Positions 1 to 5,893 of a DNA stretch of 10,589 nucleotides are shown one piece after another (positions within the stretch are counted from its first letter, which is position 1; every line of letters begins with the position of its first letter). This DNA comes from Oscillospiraceae bacterium. Lineage in GTDB: Bacteria > Bacillota_A > Clostridia > Oscillospirales > Oscillospiraceae. The notes under the pieces were generated by a model. That model ran no database searches and had not been told where the DNA came from. It saw only the letters and a program-made list of their open reading frames with translations. The stretch is from contig JAGBAI010000055.1 of assembly GCA_017939025.1 (NCBI GenBank), positions 1 to 10,589 of the forward strand, written 5' to 3'. The translations under genes and the position numbers were made by a program.

Positions 1-12
1 TGACATGAGCAT
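1..12 (-). CDS. 5' end of a leftward gene, cut by the window edge
   Basis: Only the first four codons lie in the window. On the minus strand an AAGGAGG Shine-Dalgarno (bases 24 to 18) sits 5 nt before an ATG at 12-10; a second in-frame ATG lies at 6-4. A good promoter lies upstream on the same strand. The signals support a real gene start running out of the window to the left, but the product cannot be named from the four residues visible (Met-Leu-Met-Ser). Confidence 0.45.
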
Positions 13-75
13 AGAGACCTCCTTTTCTGTGTTGTAGGGGTACATTCATTGTAAAGGATTTTGTCTCTATGCTCA
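6..75. repeat. 13-bp perfect inverted repeat around promoter and SD
   Basis: TGAGCATAGAGAC (6-18) is the exact reverse complement of GTCTCTATGCTCA (63-75), with a 44-bp spacer. The right arm covers most of the -35 and part of the promoter spacer of the leftward gene. The left arm covers its start codons and the last SD base. Only the left arm would be in the transcript, so this is not an mRNA hairpin. It is either a DNA-level element (paired operator sites, invertible segment, very small mobile-element remnant) or chance. Confidence 0.6.
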
Positions 76-76
76 A
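48..76 (-). promoter_or_regulatory. Sigma-A-type promoter for the leftward edge gene
   Basis: Read on the minus strand, -35 TTGAGC (76-71) and -10 TACAAT (53-48) are separated by exactly 17 bp. The predicted start near 41 leaves a leader of about 30 nt that includes the AAGGAGG SD at 24-18. The -35 overlaps the right arm of a 13-bp inverted repeat, so the promoter may be regulated or rearranged through that repeat. Confidence 0.55.
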
Positions 77-95
77 CTTTTATTTTGACATGACT

Positions 96-124
96 TTGGG
101 GCCAGGCTCATCGCCTGACCCCAA
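96..124. repeat. Imperfect hairpin without U-tract
   Basis: Bases 96-107 pair with 113-124 around a TCATC loop, with a single C-A mismatch (102/118), giving an 11-of-12 bp GC-rich stem. No T-run follows on either strand, so it does not look like a classical intrinsic terminator. It sits between the terminator at 146-180 and the leftward promoter. It could be a REP-like or transposon-end palindrome, or an RNA-stabilising hairpin; nothing in the window decides. Confidence 0.5.
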
Positions 125-145
125 CATTTATTATAGAACCAGAAT

Positions 146-180
146 AAAAAAGCTGCCGCAATTTTTTTGCGGCAGCTTTT
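146..180 (-). terminator. Intrinsic terminator of the small membrane protein gene
   Basis: A 14-bp perfect stem (148-161 with 167-180) closes a 5-base loop. In the leftward direction it begins 9 nt after the stop codon of the membrane protein gene, and the descending arm runs into TTTTTTATT. The stem also ends in TTTT on the plus strand, so weak bidirectional activity is possible. Confidence 0.9.
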
Positions 181-189
181 AATTACTAT

Positions 190-492
190 TTACACAGTGG
201 GCGCGGGAGCCGGATAACCCAGCAGCAGGGAGAATACCACACAGACCACAATGCAGATAAAGGCAGTCACCATCCACAGACTCCGGCGGCGAGTAAATTC
301 ACCGGTCAGATACAGCCAACCTACGCATAAAAGAGAGCCAAAAATGGCGATAATGGCAGTGATCACCTTCAGCACCTGCCAGGAAAAGGCAGCGCAAACC
401 AGATACAGGATGAACACCAACACATCCGCCAGGATGATCTTGGTCATCATTTTTTCCATTTCGCGGTAACGATTACGACTACGTCTTGCCAC
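190..492 (-). CDS. Small three-span membrane protein, function unknown
   Basis: A 100-residue protein whose family I do not recognise. The first 16 residues are strongly basic (RRSRNRYREMEK). Three hydrophobic segments follow at about 17-35, 39-61 and 72-92, with a basic loop (TRRR, 67-70) between the second and third, and a proline-rich tail (PAPAP). The start is GTG at 492-490: GGAGG lies 8 nt upstream on the minus strand, and the ATG at 499-497 is out of frame. The gene has its own promoter and terminator, so it is monocistronic, and it diverges from scpA. The basic N-terminus predicts a cytoplasmic N-terminus and an outward C-terminus by the positive-inside rule. I am confident that it is a real coding gene; no function can be assigned. 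Confidence 0.72.
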   Translation of the reverse strand: MARRSRNRYREMEKMMTKIILADVLVFILYLVCAAFSWQVLKVITAIIAIFGSLLCVGWLYLTGEFTRRRSLWMVTAFICIVVCVVFSLLLGYPAPAPTV

Positions 493-525
493 TTCTCATC
501 CCTCCAAGGATTTTCTTCTTTGCCT

Positions 526-554
526 ATCTTAACACATGGAATCGAAAAATGCAA
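526..554 (-). promoter_or_regulatory. Promoter of the small membrane protein gene
   Basis: On the minus strand, -35 TTGCAT (554-549), a 17-bp spacer, and -10 TAAGAT (531-526). The predicted start near 519 is about 27 nt before the GTG start codon and leaves room for the GGAGG SD at 505-501. Confidence 0.6.
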
Positions 555-572
555 TAATTTCTGTAACAATGT

Positions 573-584
573 GTAAAATTTTAC
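573..584. promoter_or_regulatory. 12-bp AT-rich palindrome between divergent promoters
   Basis: GTAAAATTTTAC is a perfect palindrome lying between the two divergent -35 boxes, 7 bp upstream of the scpA -35. Its position suits an operator or an UP-like element acting on scpA and possibly on the divergent gene. No regulator can be assigned. Confidence 0.35.
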
Positions 585-591
585 TGCCCAC

Positions 592-620
592 TTGCGCCGG
601 GAACAAAAGAATGGTATAAT
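592..620 (+). promoter_or_regulatory. Extended -10 promoter for the scpA operon
   Basis: -35 TTGCGC (592-597), a 17-bp spacer, and a perfect -10 TATAAT (615-620) preceded by TGG, an extended -10. The predicted start near 627 gives a leader of about 28 nt to the scpA ATG. This also shows that an in-frame TTG at 592 is not the scpA start. Confidence 0.8.
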
Positions 621-654
621 GCTTCTAAATTATATTCTGAAAAGGGAAACCCTT

Positions 655-1479
655 ATGGCACAACCGCAATACCGGCTGGAGGGCATCGTCCATACCCGCA
701 GTGAGGCGATGGAAGATTTTGAAGGTCCTCTGGATGTTATATTTGAGCTGCTGAGTAAAAATAAAATTGAGATCCAGGATGTGTCTATCACCGCCATTTT
801 AGAGCAGTATCTTGCCTATCTGGAGGAGATGAAGCGGCTGGATATGGAAATCGCCAGCGAATTCATTACCATGGCCTCCCATTTGATGCTTATAAAGACC
901 AAAATGCTCCTGTCTGCTGCGGAAGCTGCGGAGGCAGAAAGCGAGCTGGATCTGTTGCGCCAATCTCTGATAGAGCGCAAGCGCAGAGAGGCGATGGAAC
1001 AGATCCGCATTGCTGTGGCGGAACTGGAACCACGCAATGAGATCGGCCGTTGTCTTTTTACAAAGGAACCGGAGCCACTGAAACGGGAACAGGGATACCG
1101 CTATCGCCATGATGTGATCGATCTGCTCCGGGCTCTGGAGAATATTGCCGAGCGCAATGCGCGCCAGTTGCCGCCACCCACGGCTAACTTCCAGGGCATC
1201 GTTGGCAAAGAACCCTACCCAATCGGCAGAAAAACCGGTGAGGTGCTGCGGCAGTTATTGCTGCGGGGTGTGGAACGGCTGAAAAACCTGTTTAAAGGAA
1301 ACAAATCCCGTTCGGAGATTGTTGCGACCTTCCTGGCAGTGCTGGATCTTTGTAAGACCAACTCTGTAACGCTGGAAGATGATGTGAACGGCGAGAATCC
1401 CAATGTCCGGCTGCTGGACGAAGCAGAACGAAAGGAGCTGACCGAAAATGGAACTGGAAGAACTGAAACGGGCCATTGA
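655..1479 (+). CDS. scpA: Segregation and condensation protein A (ScpA, kleisin)
   Basis: ScpA is the kleisin subunit of the bacterial SMC-ScpAB condensin. It bridges the SMC head domains and helps organise and segregate newly replicated origins. The 274-residue protein has the typical N-terminal block: DFEGPLDVIFELLSKNKIEI (about 21-40), then an ITAILEQYL helix, then ASEFITMASHLMLIKTKMLL (67-86), which binds the SMC neck. A charged middle follows, and a C-terminal winged helix (EIVATFLAVLDLCK, about 221-234) that contacts the SMC cap. The start is ATG at 655, with AAAGGG 8 nt upstream; the reading frame is open further up, but that region is the promoter. scpB begins inside the last 32 nt, implying translational coupling. 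The length is slightly above the usual 250 or so residues, because of a polar tail that overlaps scpB. Confidence 0.97.
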   Translation: MAQPQYRLEGIVHTRSEAMEDFEGPLDVIFELLSKNKIEIQDVSITAILEQYLAYLEEMKRLDMEIASEFITMASHLMLIKTKMLLSAAEAAEAESELDLLRQSLIERKRREAMEQIRIAVAELEPRNEIGRCLFTKEPEPLKREQGYRYRHDVIDLLRALENIAERNARQLPPPTANFQGIVGKEPYPIGRKTGEVLRQLLLRGVERLKNLFKGNKSRSEIVATFLAVLDLCKTNSVTLEDDVNGENPNVRLLDEAERKELTENGTGRTETGH

Positions 1480-2008
1480 GGCCATCCTGTTTGCAGCCGG
1501 TGAGCGGATCGAGCTGCAGCGGCTCAGCGCAGCGCTGGAAACTGACCCGGACGAGGTGGAACGGGCAGCGGCGGAACTGCTGAACCAGTATGCTTTCGAG
1601 CGCCGCGGTATCCGTATTTTGAAGCTGGAAAAGGGGTATCAAATGGTTTCTGCCGGTGAAATGGCGGGCTATGTGACCAAGGCCCTGGAGACCCGGAAAC
1701 CACCGAAACTGTCATCGTCCCAGTTGGAGACTCTGACGATCATAGCCTATTACCAGCCTGCAACCAAAGCGATGGTGGAACAGATCCGTGGTGTGGACAG
1801 TGCCTACTCTGTGGCGGCGCTTTTGAATAAGAAACTGATTGAAGAAGCAGGGCGCTTAAATGTGCCAGGACGGCCCATTCAGTATCAGACAACACCGGAT
1901 TTCCTGCGAACCTTTGGCCTGTCTTCCTTGGAAGAATTGCCGCCGATTGACAAGATCTCTTTTGGCGAACCTATTGAGTTGCCGGAAGAGAAAACGGAGG
2001 AAGCATAA
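1448..2008 (+). CDS. scpB: Segregation and condensation protein B (ScpB)
   Basis: ScpB dimerises and binds the middle of ScpA, completing the SMC-ScpAB loader/condensin complex. The 186-residue product shows two winged-helix regions: an N-terminal one (about 1-75, starting ELEELKRAIEAILFAAGERI) and a C-terminal one (about 90-160) with the family hallmark LETLTIIAYYQPATKAMVEQ, then the segment VPGRPIQYQTTPDFLRTFGL and SLEELPP. The length matches the family. The start is ATG at 1448 with AGGAG (1433-1437) inside scpA, 10 nt upstream. It overlaps scpA by 32 nt, and its TAA overlaps the next ATG by one base, so it is mid-operon. Nothing is unusual in the sequence. Confidence 0.97.
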   Translation: MELEELKRAIEAILFAAGERIELQRLSAALETDPDEVERAAAELLNQYAFERRGIRILKLEKGYQMVSAGEMAGYVTKALETRKPPKLSSSQLETLTIIAYYQPATKAMVEQIRGVDSAYSVAALLNKKLIEEAGRLNVPGRPIQYQTTPDFLRTFGLSSLEELPPIDKISFGEPIELPEEKTEEA

Positions 2009-2670
2009 TGGGCTGGCTCATTACCTTAGGCATTCTGCTCCTGCTGGCAGTGCTGCCCCTGGGCGTCCGGGTCCGTTATGCTGGAGAGGGCCTGCTGGTG
2101 AGGCTGATCCTGGGCCCGGTGAAGTTTACTGTCATTCCATTGCCAAAGAAGAAACCAAAGGCAAACAAACGGATTCAGCAAAAGCAGCCGGGTCAATCGG
2201 CCCAGCCGACAGAAACAAAGGCAGCAGAAAAGCCCCTTCCGCAACCTCCGCAGCCGCCTCCTGAGAAAAAAGAGAAGAAGGAAAGCGGTGGCAGTTTGCT
2301 GGATTTTCTTCCTCTGGTAAAGACAGCCCTGGACCTGCTGGGTGACTTCCGGCGGAAGCTGCGGATCGATGACCTTTATCTAAGATTGATCCTGGGTTCT
2401 TCGGATCCCTGTGATTTGGCGGTGAATTACGGCAAAGTGTGGGCGGCTGTAGGAAATCTTATGCCGCAGCTGGACAGATTATTCGTGATCAAAAAACGGG
2501 ATGTGGAAGTGGAATGTGATTTCACTGCATCCGAAACAACTGTGATTGCCCGGGTGGATGTGACTATAACACTGGGCAGACTCCTGGCACTGGTGACCGT
2601 TTACGGTTTCCGTGCTGTAAAAGAATTCTTAACGATTCAGAAGAAAAGAAAAGGCGGTGCTGCTGTATGA
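2008..2670 (+). CDS. DUF2953 domain protein (YtfI-like), membrane-anchored
   Basis: A 220-residue protein of the DUF2953 family. It opens with one hydrophobic segment (about 2-21), then a short beta-like stretch. A long Lys/Pro/Gln-rich linker follows (about 47-93, with PQPPQPPPEKKEKK). The C-terminal region carries the family pattern: the segment NYGKVWAAVGNLMPQL followed by a FVIKKRDVEVECDF block (about 144-173), and the closing ITLGRLLALVTVYGFRAVKE. In Bacillus the relative YtfI is encoded next to ytfJ, and the same pair occurs here, so a role linked to sporulation or germination is inferred rather than shown. GGAGG (1996-2000) lies 7 nt before the ATG. The gene overlaps scpB by 1 nt and the next gene by 4 nt (ATGA). 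Confidence 0.85.
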   Translation: MGWLITLGILLLLAVLPLGVRVRYAGEGLLVRLILGPVKFTVIPLPKKKPKANKRIQQKQPGQSAQPTETKAAEKPLPQPPQPPPEKKEKKESGGSLLDFLPLVKTALDLLGDFRRKLRIDDLYLRLILGSSDPCDLAVNYGKVWAAVGNLMPQLDRLFVIKKRDVEVECDFTASETTVIARVDVTITLGRLLALVTVYGFRAVKEFLTIQKKRKGGAAV

Positions 2671-3044
2671 GCCAGAAATTACCCAATATGCTGGAAAATA
2701 CCATTCAGAAAATCCGGGAAATGATCGATGTCAATTCCGTAGTGGGTCAGCCCATTACCACGCCCGATGGTGTTACCATCATTCCTGTCAGCCGTGTCAG
2801 CGTTGGCTTCGGCGGCGGTGGAAGTGATTTTGCCAATAAATCCGGAGAGAATCCCTTTGGCGGCGGCATGGGCGGTGGTGTGAAGGTCTCTCCTGTGTGC
2901 TTCCTTGTGGTCAAGGACGGAAATGTGCGGATGCTGTCTGTTCCTGAACCTGCTAATTCCACCACTGAGCGGCTGGTGGAAATGCTGCCCGATACGCTGG
3001 ATAAGCTGACAGCTTATCTGGAAGCAAAGAAAAACAAGGAATGA
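2667..3044 (+). CDS. ytfJ: GerW family sporulation protein (YtfJ)
   Basis: A 125-residue protein of the GerW/YtfJ family, found in spore-forming Firmicutes and tied in Bacillus to normal spore germination. The N-terminal helix (LENTIQKIREMIDVNSVVG, about 9-27) is followed by the characteristic GQPITTPDGVTIIPVSRVSV block (27-46). Next is a very glycine-rich stretch (GFGGGGS and GGGMGGGV, 47-72), then a conserved core, SPVCFLVVKDGNVRML (75-90). The C-terminal helix includes LPDTLDKL. Translation is coupled to the upstream DUF2953 gene by an ATGA overlap. Its presence is the best evidence in the window that the organism sporulates. The family is likely expressed during sporulation, but no sporulation-sigma promoter is visible directly upstream, so it may rely on the operon promoter. 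Confidence 0.93.
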   Translation: MSQKLPNMLENTIQKIREMIDVNSVVGQPITTPDGVTIIPVSRVSVGFGGGGSDFANKSGENPFGGGMGGGVKVSPVCFLVVKDGNVRMLSVPEPANSTTERLVEMLPDTLDKLTAYLEAKKNKE

Positions 3045-3084
3045 TTCCTGATTATCCGGGCAAACTAGTCCCGGGTGAAGAAGT

Positions 3085-4176
3085 ATGAAACGTCTTATCG
3101 CCACAGCGGCGGCTGCATTGCTGGCCGTCGCTGTGTTTTTTCCTGTTCGTGCAGAAGCGGTTTCTGCCAAGAAGGCTTATGTACTGGATCCGGTCAGCGG
3201 CCGGGTAATTTTTGAAAAGAATTCCAATGATAGAAGTTTGATTGCCAGTACGACCAAAATCATGACGGCACTGATCGTTTGCGAGCAATGTAATGTTCTG
3301 GACCGGATGCGGATTCCAAAGGAAGCAGTAGGGATCGAGGGTTCTTCCATGTATCTGCGGGAAGGGGAAGTTTTGACCTTGCAGGAACTGCTGTACGGGC
3401 TGATGTTATCCTCCGGTAATGACGCGGCAGTGGCGCTGGCGATTTACTGCGGCGGTACGGTTGAGGGCTTTGCGGAACGAATGAATGACAAAGCCCGAAA
3501 TCTGGGTTTGAAGAATACCCATTTTGAAAATCCCAATGGCCTGGATGCCCCCGGTCACTTTTCCACTGCCAGGGATCTGGCGGTTTTGGCGGCGTACGCC
3601 ATGGAAAATCCGGTTTTTGCCAAAACAGTTTCCACCAAGAGCATCAAAATCGGACAGCGTTATCTGACCAATCATAATAAGCTGCTGTGGCAGGTAAAGG
3701 GCGCCGACGGTGTCAAAACCGGCTTTACAAAAGCAGCCGGACGCATATTGGTGTCCAGCGCCCAAAGGCAGGGCAGAAGGCTTGTGGCGGTTACTTTGGA
3801 TGATCCAAATGACTGGAGTGATCACGCAGCATTGCTGGAAGAGGGATTCTCCCGCTACAGTATCCAGCCTGTTGTTCATGCCGGAGATCTGATCGATACG
3901 CTGGAAGTGATCGGCGGGGAAAGCCACAAAGTACAGCTTTTGGCGGCTGAAGATTTTTCCTATGCGCTGACACCGGAAGAGACGGTGCAGCTGGCAGTAT
4001 CGGGTCCGGGATTTGTCTATGCACCGGCGGTGGAGGGGGCAGAGGCAGGGTATGCCTATGCGCTGATCCAGGGAAAAGCTGTCGGAAAGATTCCTCTGTT
4101 CTATGGTCAGACTGTAGAACAAACGAAGGAAGAAGAGAAAACACTCTGGCAGAAAATCACAGAGTGTATACGGTGA
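3085..4176 (+). CDS. D-alanyl-D-alanine carboxypeptidase (low-molecular-weight PBP, serine-type)
   Basis: An exported penicillin-binding protein that removes the terminal D-Ala from peptidoglycan pentapeptides, limiting cross-linking. The 363-residue precursor begins with a signal peptide (MKRLIATAAAALLAVAVFFP, likely cleaved after AEA near residue 25). All three active-site motifs of peptidase family S11 are present: S55-T-T-K58, S110-G-N112 and K211-T-G213. A PBP5-type C-terminal beta domain (about 250-340) follows. The tail is short, so membrane anchoring by a C-terminal amphipathic helix is doubtful. In Bacillus the cortex enzyme gene dacB lies close to scpAB, which together with the neighbouring YtfJ suggests a spore-cortex role; DacF-type is equally possible. 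The start ATG has only a weak SD (GGTGAAG). The gap to ytfJ is 40 nt, with no promoter seen. Confidence 0.95.
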   Translation: MKRLIATAAAALLAVAVFFPVRAEAVSAKKAYVLDPVSGRVIFEKNSNDRSLIASTTKIMTALIVCEQCNVLDRMRIPKEAVGIEGSSMYLREGEVLTLQELLYGLMLSSGNDAAVALAIYCGGTVEGFAERMNDKARNLGLKNTHFENPNGLDAPGHFSTARDLAVLAAYAMENPVFAKTVSTKSIKIGQRYLTNHNKLLWQVKGADGVKTGFTKAAGRILVSSAQRQGRRLVAVTLDDPNDWSDHAALLEEGFSRYSIQPVVHAGDLIDTLEVIGGESHKVQLLAAEDFSYALTPEETVQLAVSGPGFVYAPAVEGAEAGYAYALIQGKAVGKIPLFYGQTVEQTKEEEKTLWQKITECIR

Positions 4177-4177
4177 G

Positions 4178-4201
4178 GAAGGCTGTTCCCGGCCTTCTTT
4201 T
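4178..4201 (+). terminator. Short hairpin with T-run after the carboxypeptidase gene
   Basis: GAAGGC (4178-4183) pairs with GCCTTC (4192-4197), followed by TTTT (4198-4201). The stem is only 6 bp plus a possible wobble pair, so it is probably a partial terminator. Read-through would supply the pseudouridine synthase gene, for which no clear promoter is seen. Confidence 0.5.
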
Positions 4202-4223
4202 ACATAAGGAGTGTGGAACCATC

Positions 4224-4925
4224 ATGGCAGAACGGCTGCAGAAAATTCTGTCCGCCCGGGGCGTTGCATCCCGGCGGAAGGCTGAAGAAATGATCCGGAA
4301 TGGACTCGTAACGGTGAACGGCATCACAGCAAAGCTGGGGGACACAGCAGATTTGGAGAAGGATGAGATCCTGGTCGAAGGAAAGCTGCTCCCCAAGCAG
4401 GAGGCATATGTTTACATACTGCTTCACAAACCCAGGGGCTATGTGACGACCCTCTCAGATGAGAAAGGCCGTCCCAATGCGGCCCAGCTGGTGGCGGACT
4501 GTGGGGTTCGTGTGTATCCGGTTGGGCGGTTGGATATGGATTCCGAGGGCCTGTTGCTGTTTACCAATGATGGAGCTTTTGCCAATGCACTGATGCACCC
4601 GAAGCATGAAGTGAAGAAGACCTATGAGGTCTGGGTTACCGGCTACCATCCCGGTAGTGAAATAAGGTTGTCCCGCTCCATTACCCTGGATGGATATACC
4701 ATCCGCCCACCAAAGGTGAGGCTGATCCGGGCAGAGGGGAACCGGGCAAAATTCCAGGTGACCATCCATGAGGGACGCAACCGTCAGGTGCGCCGGATGT
4801 GTGAAGCCGCGGGAATGGTTTGTACCCGTCTGCGTCGGATCAGGGAGGGAAGCCTTTCTCTTGGGGATCTTCCTTCCGGAAAGTGGCGGTATCTGACAAC
4901 AGAGGAAATAGAAAATTTGAAATAA
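4224..4925 (+). CDS. rluB: Pseudouridine synthase, RluB/RsuA family (23S rRNA)
   Basis: Converts a specific uridine in rRNA to pseudouridine; the RluB group targets a residue in the peptidyl-transferase region of 23S rRNA. The 233-residue protein has an N-terminal S4 RNA-binding domain (about 2-60, with LQKILSARGVASRRKAEEMI). The catalytic domain carries the motif GRLDMDSEGLLLFTNDG (101-117); Asp104 is the expected nucleophile. HEGRNRQVRRMCEAAG near the C-terminus is also typical. I chose ATG at 4224 because the S4 domain starts there. An in-frame GTG at 4164 would lie inside the upstream gene and read through the hairpin. The AAGGAG at 4206-4211 is rather far (12 nt) from this ATG. A strong terminator follows. 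RluB versus RluE/RsuA is judged from overall resemblance only. Confidence 0.93.
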   Translation: MAERLQKILSARGVASRRKAEEMIRNGLVTVNGITAKLGDTADLEKDEILVEGKLLPKQEAYVYILLHKPRGYVTTLSDEKGRPNAAQLVADCGVRVYPVGRLDMDSEGLLLFTNDGAFANALMHPKHEVKKTYEVWVTGYHPGSEIRLSRSITLDGYTIRPPKVRLIRAEGNRAKFQVTIHEGRNRQVRRMCEAAGMVCTRLRRIREGSLSLGDLPSGKWRYLTTEEIENLK

Positions 4926-4936
4926 AGCTTGCATGA

Positions 4937-4971
4937 GCGCGCATTTTGTCTTGCAAAATGCGCGCGCTTTT
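4937..4971 (+). terminator. Strong GC-rich terminator after rluB
   Basis: GCGCGCATTTTG (4937-4948) pairs perfectly with CAAAATGCGCGC (4954-4965) around a 5-base loop, followed by GCTTTTG. It closes the scpA-rluB cluster. The outer pairs can shift register because the right arm has one extra GC repeat. The descending arm also holds the best -35 of the next promoter. Confidence 0.9.
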
Positions 4972-4979
4972 GTTAATAT
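4951..4979 (+). promoter_or_regulatory. Promoter of the RpiR-flavoprotein operon, overlapping the terminator
   Basis: -35 TTGCAA (4951-4956), a 17-bp spacer, and -10 TAATAT (4974-4979). The -35 lies in the loop and descending arm of the rluB terminator. The predicted start near 4986 leaves a leader of about 38 nt before the ATG at 5024. Confidence 0.6.
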
Positions 4980-4996
4980 GAAGATTACATAACAAA
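4969..4996. promoter_or_regulatory. Candidate operator dyad TTTGTTA-N14-TAACAAA
   Basis: A 7-bp perfect inverted repeat (4969-4975 and 4990-4996) with a 14-bp spacer. It overlaps the -10 box and the predicted start point of the regulator promoter. The position suits repression of its own operon by the RpiR-family protein encoded just downstream; this assignment is an inference. Confidence 0.4.
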
Positions 4997-5023
4997 GAAA
5001 AATGCTCGAATGAGGTGTATGCC

Positions 5024-5893
5024 ATGAGCAATGATATTTTATCCATTTTGAAGGAAAAGGAGTCTACCTTTTCCAAGGGCCAGAAGCGGATCTCCCGATA
5101 TATTACCGAAGCCTATGACAAGGCAGCCTTTATGACAGCGAACCGGCTGGGTAAAACGGTAGGTGTATCTGAATCCACAGTGGTACGTTTTGCGGTGGAT
5201 CTTGGTTTTGATGGTTATCCCAGTATGCAGAAGGCCATGCAGGAAATGGTGCTGAACCGACTGACCTCGGTGCAGCGAATTGAGGTTGCGAATAACCGCT
5301 TCGGTGACCAGGATGTGGTTTCCATGGTGATCCATTCGGATATGGAAAAGCTGCGGCAGACCGGCGAAATGGTCAGCCGTGAGGAATTCAAGGCGGCAGT
5401 CAATGCCATCCTCAAGGCAAAGCGGGTCTATATCCTGGGTGTGCGCTCTGTTGCGCCATTGGCAAACTTTTTGGGGTATTATCTGAACTATATGTTCAAT
5501 AATGTCCATGAAATTACCGGTTTTAGTGCCGGTGAGATGTTTGAAAAAATTGTTGGTGTCAATTCTGAAGATGTGGTTATTGCGTTCTCATTCCCCCGGT
5601 ATTCTTCTTCCACCACAAAGGGTGCCCAGTATTGTCGCAGTGCCGGCGCCACTGTCATCGGAATCACTGACAGCCGTGTGTCTCCGTTGGGTGTAAACTC
5701 TGACCATGTGCTGATTGCCAAGAGCGATATGGTATCGCTGGTGGATTCTCTGGTGGCACCGCTCAGCTTGGTCAACGCGCTGATCGTGGCCATTGCGGCG
5801 AAAAAGGAGAAGGAGCTTTCCCAGACCTTTGCCAATCTGGAACGGATCTGGGATGAATATGATGTGTACGAAAAGCGCAGCGACGGAAAGTGA
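5024..5893 (+). CDS. MurR/RpiR family transcriptional regulator (HTH plus SIS)
   Basis: A 289-residue DNA-binding regulator. The N-terminal HTH_6 domain (about 1-77) includes TANRLGKTVGVSESTVVRFA (38-57) and the family-typical DLGFDGYPSMQ. A linker leads to a SIS sugar-phosphate-binding domain (about 125-262), with RVYILGVRS (134-142) and DVVIAFSFPRYSSSTTKG (183-200). Family members usually sense phosphosugars and control sugar or amino-sugar catabolism. No sugar gene lies beside this one, so the ligand cannot be guessed. The start is ATG at 5024, with GAGGTG 6 nt upstream; the GTG at 5015 lies within that SD. The TGA overlaps the ATG of the flavoprotein gene, so the two form an operon. A dyad over the promoter suggests autoregulation. 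Confidence 0.93.
   Translation: MSNDILSILKEKESTFSKGQKRISRYITEAYDKAAFMTANRLGKTVGVSESTVVRFAVDLGFDGYPSMQKAMQEMVLNRLTSVQRIEVANNRFGDQDVVSMVIHSDMEKLRQTGEMVSREEFKAAVNAILKAKRVYILGVRSVAPLANFLGYYLNYMFNNVHEITGFSAGEMFEKIVGVNSEDVVIAFSFPRYSSSTTKGAQYCRSAGATVIGITDSRVSPLGVNSDHVLIAKSDMVSLVDSLVAPLSLVNALIVAIAAKKEKELSQTFANLERIWDEYDVYEKRSDGK

Noticed and set aside
1..93. 8-bp direct repeat TGACATGA (1-8 and 86-93) as a target-site duplication of a tiny transposon
   Set aside because: The left copy overlaps the inverted repeat arm (6-8) and the right copy is offset 10 bp from the other arm, so the layout is not a clean element with flanking duplications.
251..469. Plus-strand 72-codon frame antisense to the membrane protein gene
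   Set aside because: No SD or family resemblance; the minus-strand frame has promoter, SD, terminator and sensible transmembrane pattern.
592..654. In-frame TTG start extending scpA by 21 codons
   Set aside because: The stretch contains the -35/-10 promoter and the predicted transcription start, so it would not be translated.
3056..3074. CCGGG / CCCGG mini-hairpin just before the carboxypeptidase start
   Set aside because: Five base pairs with a 9-base loop are too few to claim an SD-sequestering element.
4141..4167. ACACTCTG / CAGAGTGT inverted repeat at the end of the carboxypeptidase gene
   Set aside because: It lies inside the coding sequence with no T-run. It could form an mRNA hairpin, but nothing gives it a role.
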